From Paracoccaceae bacterium (lineage in GTDB: Bacteria > Pseudomonadota > Alphaproteobacteria > Rhodobacterales > Rhodobacteraceae): a stretch of 5,291 bases of DNA. Positions 4,444 to 5,291 of the stretch are shown one piece after another. Under the pieces are notes generated by a model, which was given only the letters and a program-made list of their open reading frames with translations, was not told where the DNA came from and did not search any database. Made by a program: the position numbers and the translations under genes. The number at the start of each line of letters is the position of its first letter. Positions within the stretch are counted from its first letter, which is position 1. The stretch covers positions 1 to 5,291 of the forward strand of contig SKUV01000379.1 of assembly GCA_007129775.1 (NCBI GenBank), read 5' to 3'.

Positions 4444-5291
4444 ATGCCCCAGACCCAGACCCAGACCCAGCATCAGACCCGGGCCCAGACCGGGGCCCAG
4501 ACCGGGGCTCAGACCGGGGCTCAGACCGGGGCTCAGACCCGGGCCTTGAGTCAGACCCAGATCGACACCTACCGGCGCGACGGTTTCATCGTCGTGCCCG
4601 ATGTGCTGTCCCCCGACGAGGTGGCGCAATTGCGCCGCGTCACCGATACGCTGGTGGAGGCCGCGCGCGATGTCTCCGAACACACCAACGTCTATGACCT
4701 CGAACCGGGGCACAGCCCCGATGACCCGCGCGTGCGTCGGATCAAGAAACCCGACCGGGTGGACCCGGTCTATGACCGGACCCTGCGCCACCCCGCCATC
4801 ATCGCGATCCTGCAGCAACTGATCGGCCCGGCGGTGCGCTTTGACAATGCGAAACTGAACATGAAATCTCCGGGCTACGGCGCGGCGGTGGAATGGCATC
4901 AGGACTGGGCCTTCTACCCCCATACCAATGATGATCTGTGCGCCGTGGGCGTGATGATGGACGATTGCGAGTTGGAAAACGGCCCGCTTCTGTGTATTCC
5001 CGGCAGCCATCTTGGCCCGGTCTACGACCATCACGCCGACGGGCGGTTCTGCGGCGCCATGGCCGCGCGGATCGACGGGGTCGATTACAGCGCCGCGGTT
5101 CCGGTGACGGGCAAGGCGGGGTCGATCTCGATCCACCATGTGCGCACGATCCACGGCTCGGCCAGCAACACCTCCGACAAGCCGCGGCGGCTGCTGCTTT
5201 ATCAATACAGCGCCGCCGACGCTTGGCCGCTCAAGGGGCCGCCGTCGGATTGGGAGGCGTGGAAAGCGCGGCTCTTGTGCGGCAGCCACGA
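4444..5291 (+). CDS. Phytanoyl-CoA dioxygenase (PhyH) family protein, C-terminus beyond window
   Basis: The first 282 codons are present and no stop is reached. This is a cytoplasmic non-haem Fe(II)/2-oxoglutarate oxygenase; such enzymes hydroxylate a small substrate while converting 2-oxoglutarate to succinate and CO2. The double-stranded beta-helix core starts near residue 35 (LSQTQIDTYRRDGFIVVPDV). Metal ligands are H152 and D154 in EWHQDWAFYP and the distal H237 in HHVRTIHGSASN. R248 in KPRRLLLYQY, 11 residues after H237, would bind the 2-oxoglutarate carboxylate. Other family-like stretches are FDNAKLNMKSPGYGAAVEWH and ENGPLLCIPGSH. Relatives I recall from Roseobacter-type genomes begin near residue 34, so residues 1-34, low-complexity Gln/Thr/Ala/Gly, are an unusual extension encoded by a 12-bp repeat. 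The substrate cannot be told from sequence. The promoter, the ribosome site at 4431 and the reading frame agree on the ATG at 4444. Confidence 0.92.
   Translation, partial: MPQTQTQTQHQTRAQTGAQTGAQTGAQTGAQTRALSQTQIDTYRRDGFIVVPDVLSPDEVAQLRRVTDTLVEAARDVSEHTNVYDLEPGHSPDDPRVRRIKKPDRVDPVYDRTLRHPAIIAILQQLIGPAVRFDNAKLNMKSPGYGAAVEWHQDWAFYPHTNDDLCAVGVMMDDCELENGPLLCIPGSHLGPVYDHHADGRFCGAMAARIDGVDYSAAVPVTGKAGSISIHHVRTIHGSASNTSDKPRRLLLYQYSAADAWPLKGPPSDWEAWKARLLCGSH
4474..4545 (+). repeat. Six 12-bp in-frame units encoding (QTGA/QTRA)n
   Basis: The units start at 4474, 4486, 4498, 4510, 4522 and 4534. They encode QTRA, four copies of QTGA, then QTRA. The central units read CAGACCGGGGCC or CAGACCGGGGCT. Upstream, 4450-4470 is a 6-bp repeat, CAGACC, encoding QTQTQTQ. 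Both periods are multiples of three, so gain or loss of units would change the length of the N-terminal tail but not break the frame. Confidence 0.93.

Noticed and set aside
4546..4548. TTG at 4546 as the oxygenase start, which would remove the repeat tail.
   Set aside because: It matches where homologues seem to begin, but no ribosome site precedes it, while AAGGAG is well placed for the ATG at 4444. Kept only as an alternative.
2610..4697. A 695-codon open frame on the plus strand, antisense to murA and crossing the tRNA.
   Set aside because: It is opposite murA, reads through the tRNA-Thr and the promoter repeats, is His/Gly/Arg/Ala-rich and matches no family. Long antisense open frames are expected in GC-rich DNA with strong third-position bias.
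4099..5289. A 396-codon minus-strand frame opposite the oxygenase gene.
   Set aside because: It is the antisense shadow of a gene with intact catalytic residues, and it crosses the tRNA gene.

Overview
The window looks like a GC-rich alphaproteobacterial chromosome, most likely from Rhodobacterales (Paracoccaceae/Roseobacter type). The basis is gene order and family recognition: small basic protein, murA, DUF2948, hisD, UPF0262 in one direction, plus an alphaproteobacterial tRNA-Thr(GGT). No database search was possible, so the taxonomic call is an inference.

Layout. On the minus strand, read from about 3992 down to 1, lies one compact gene train. It holds a 60-residue basic small protein (3810..3992), murA (2532..3800), a DUF2948 gene (2050..2535), hisD (749..2050), then a 610-bp stretch without a convincing gene (139..748), and the N-terminal 46 codons of a UPF0262 gene that runs off the left edge (1..138). 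The first four genes are tightly coupled: a 9-nt gap, a 4-nt ATGA overlap and a 1-nt TGATG overlap. They are therefore probably co-transcribed and translationally coupled. MurA starts peptidoglycan precursor synthesis and HisD ends histidine synthesis. DUF2948 and UPF0262 have no assigned function.

On the plus strand, divergent from that train, are tRNA-Thr(GGT) at 4141..4215 and a phytanoyl-CoA dioxygenase (PhyH)-family Fe(II)/2-oxoglutarate oxygenase gene that starts at 4444 and runs off the right edge. The 330 bp from the tRNA end into the PhyH gene are unusually repetitive. They contain four 14-bp tandem units, a duplicated 23-bp element that carries a good -10 hexamer in each copy, and a 72-bp, 12-bp-period repeat translated as (QTGA/QTRA)n at the N-terminus of the oxygenase.

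Most of the window is ordinary core genome. The parts worth a second look are the repeat-bearing interruption between hisD and UPF0262, the duplicated promoter element before the oxygenase and its resemblance to the tRNA-Thr promoter, and the repeat-encoded N-terminal extension of the oxygenase. I found no CRISPR array, transposase, defence gene or other clearly new system.
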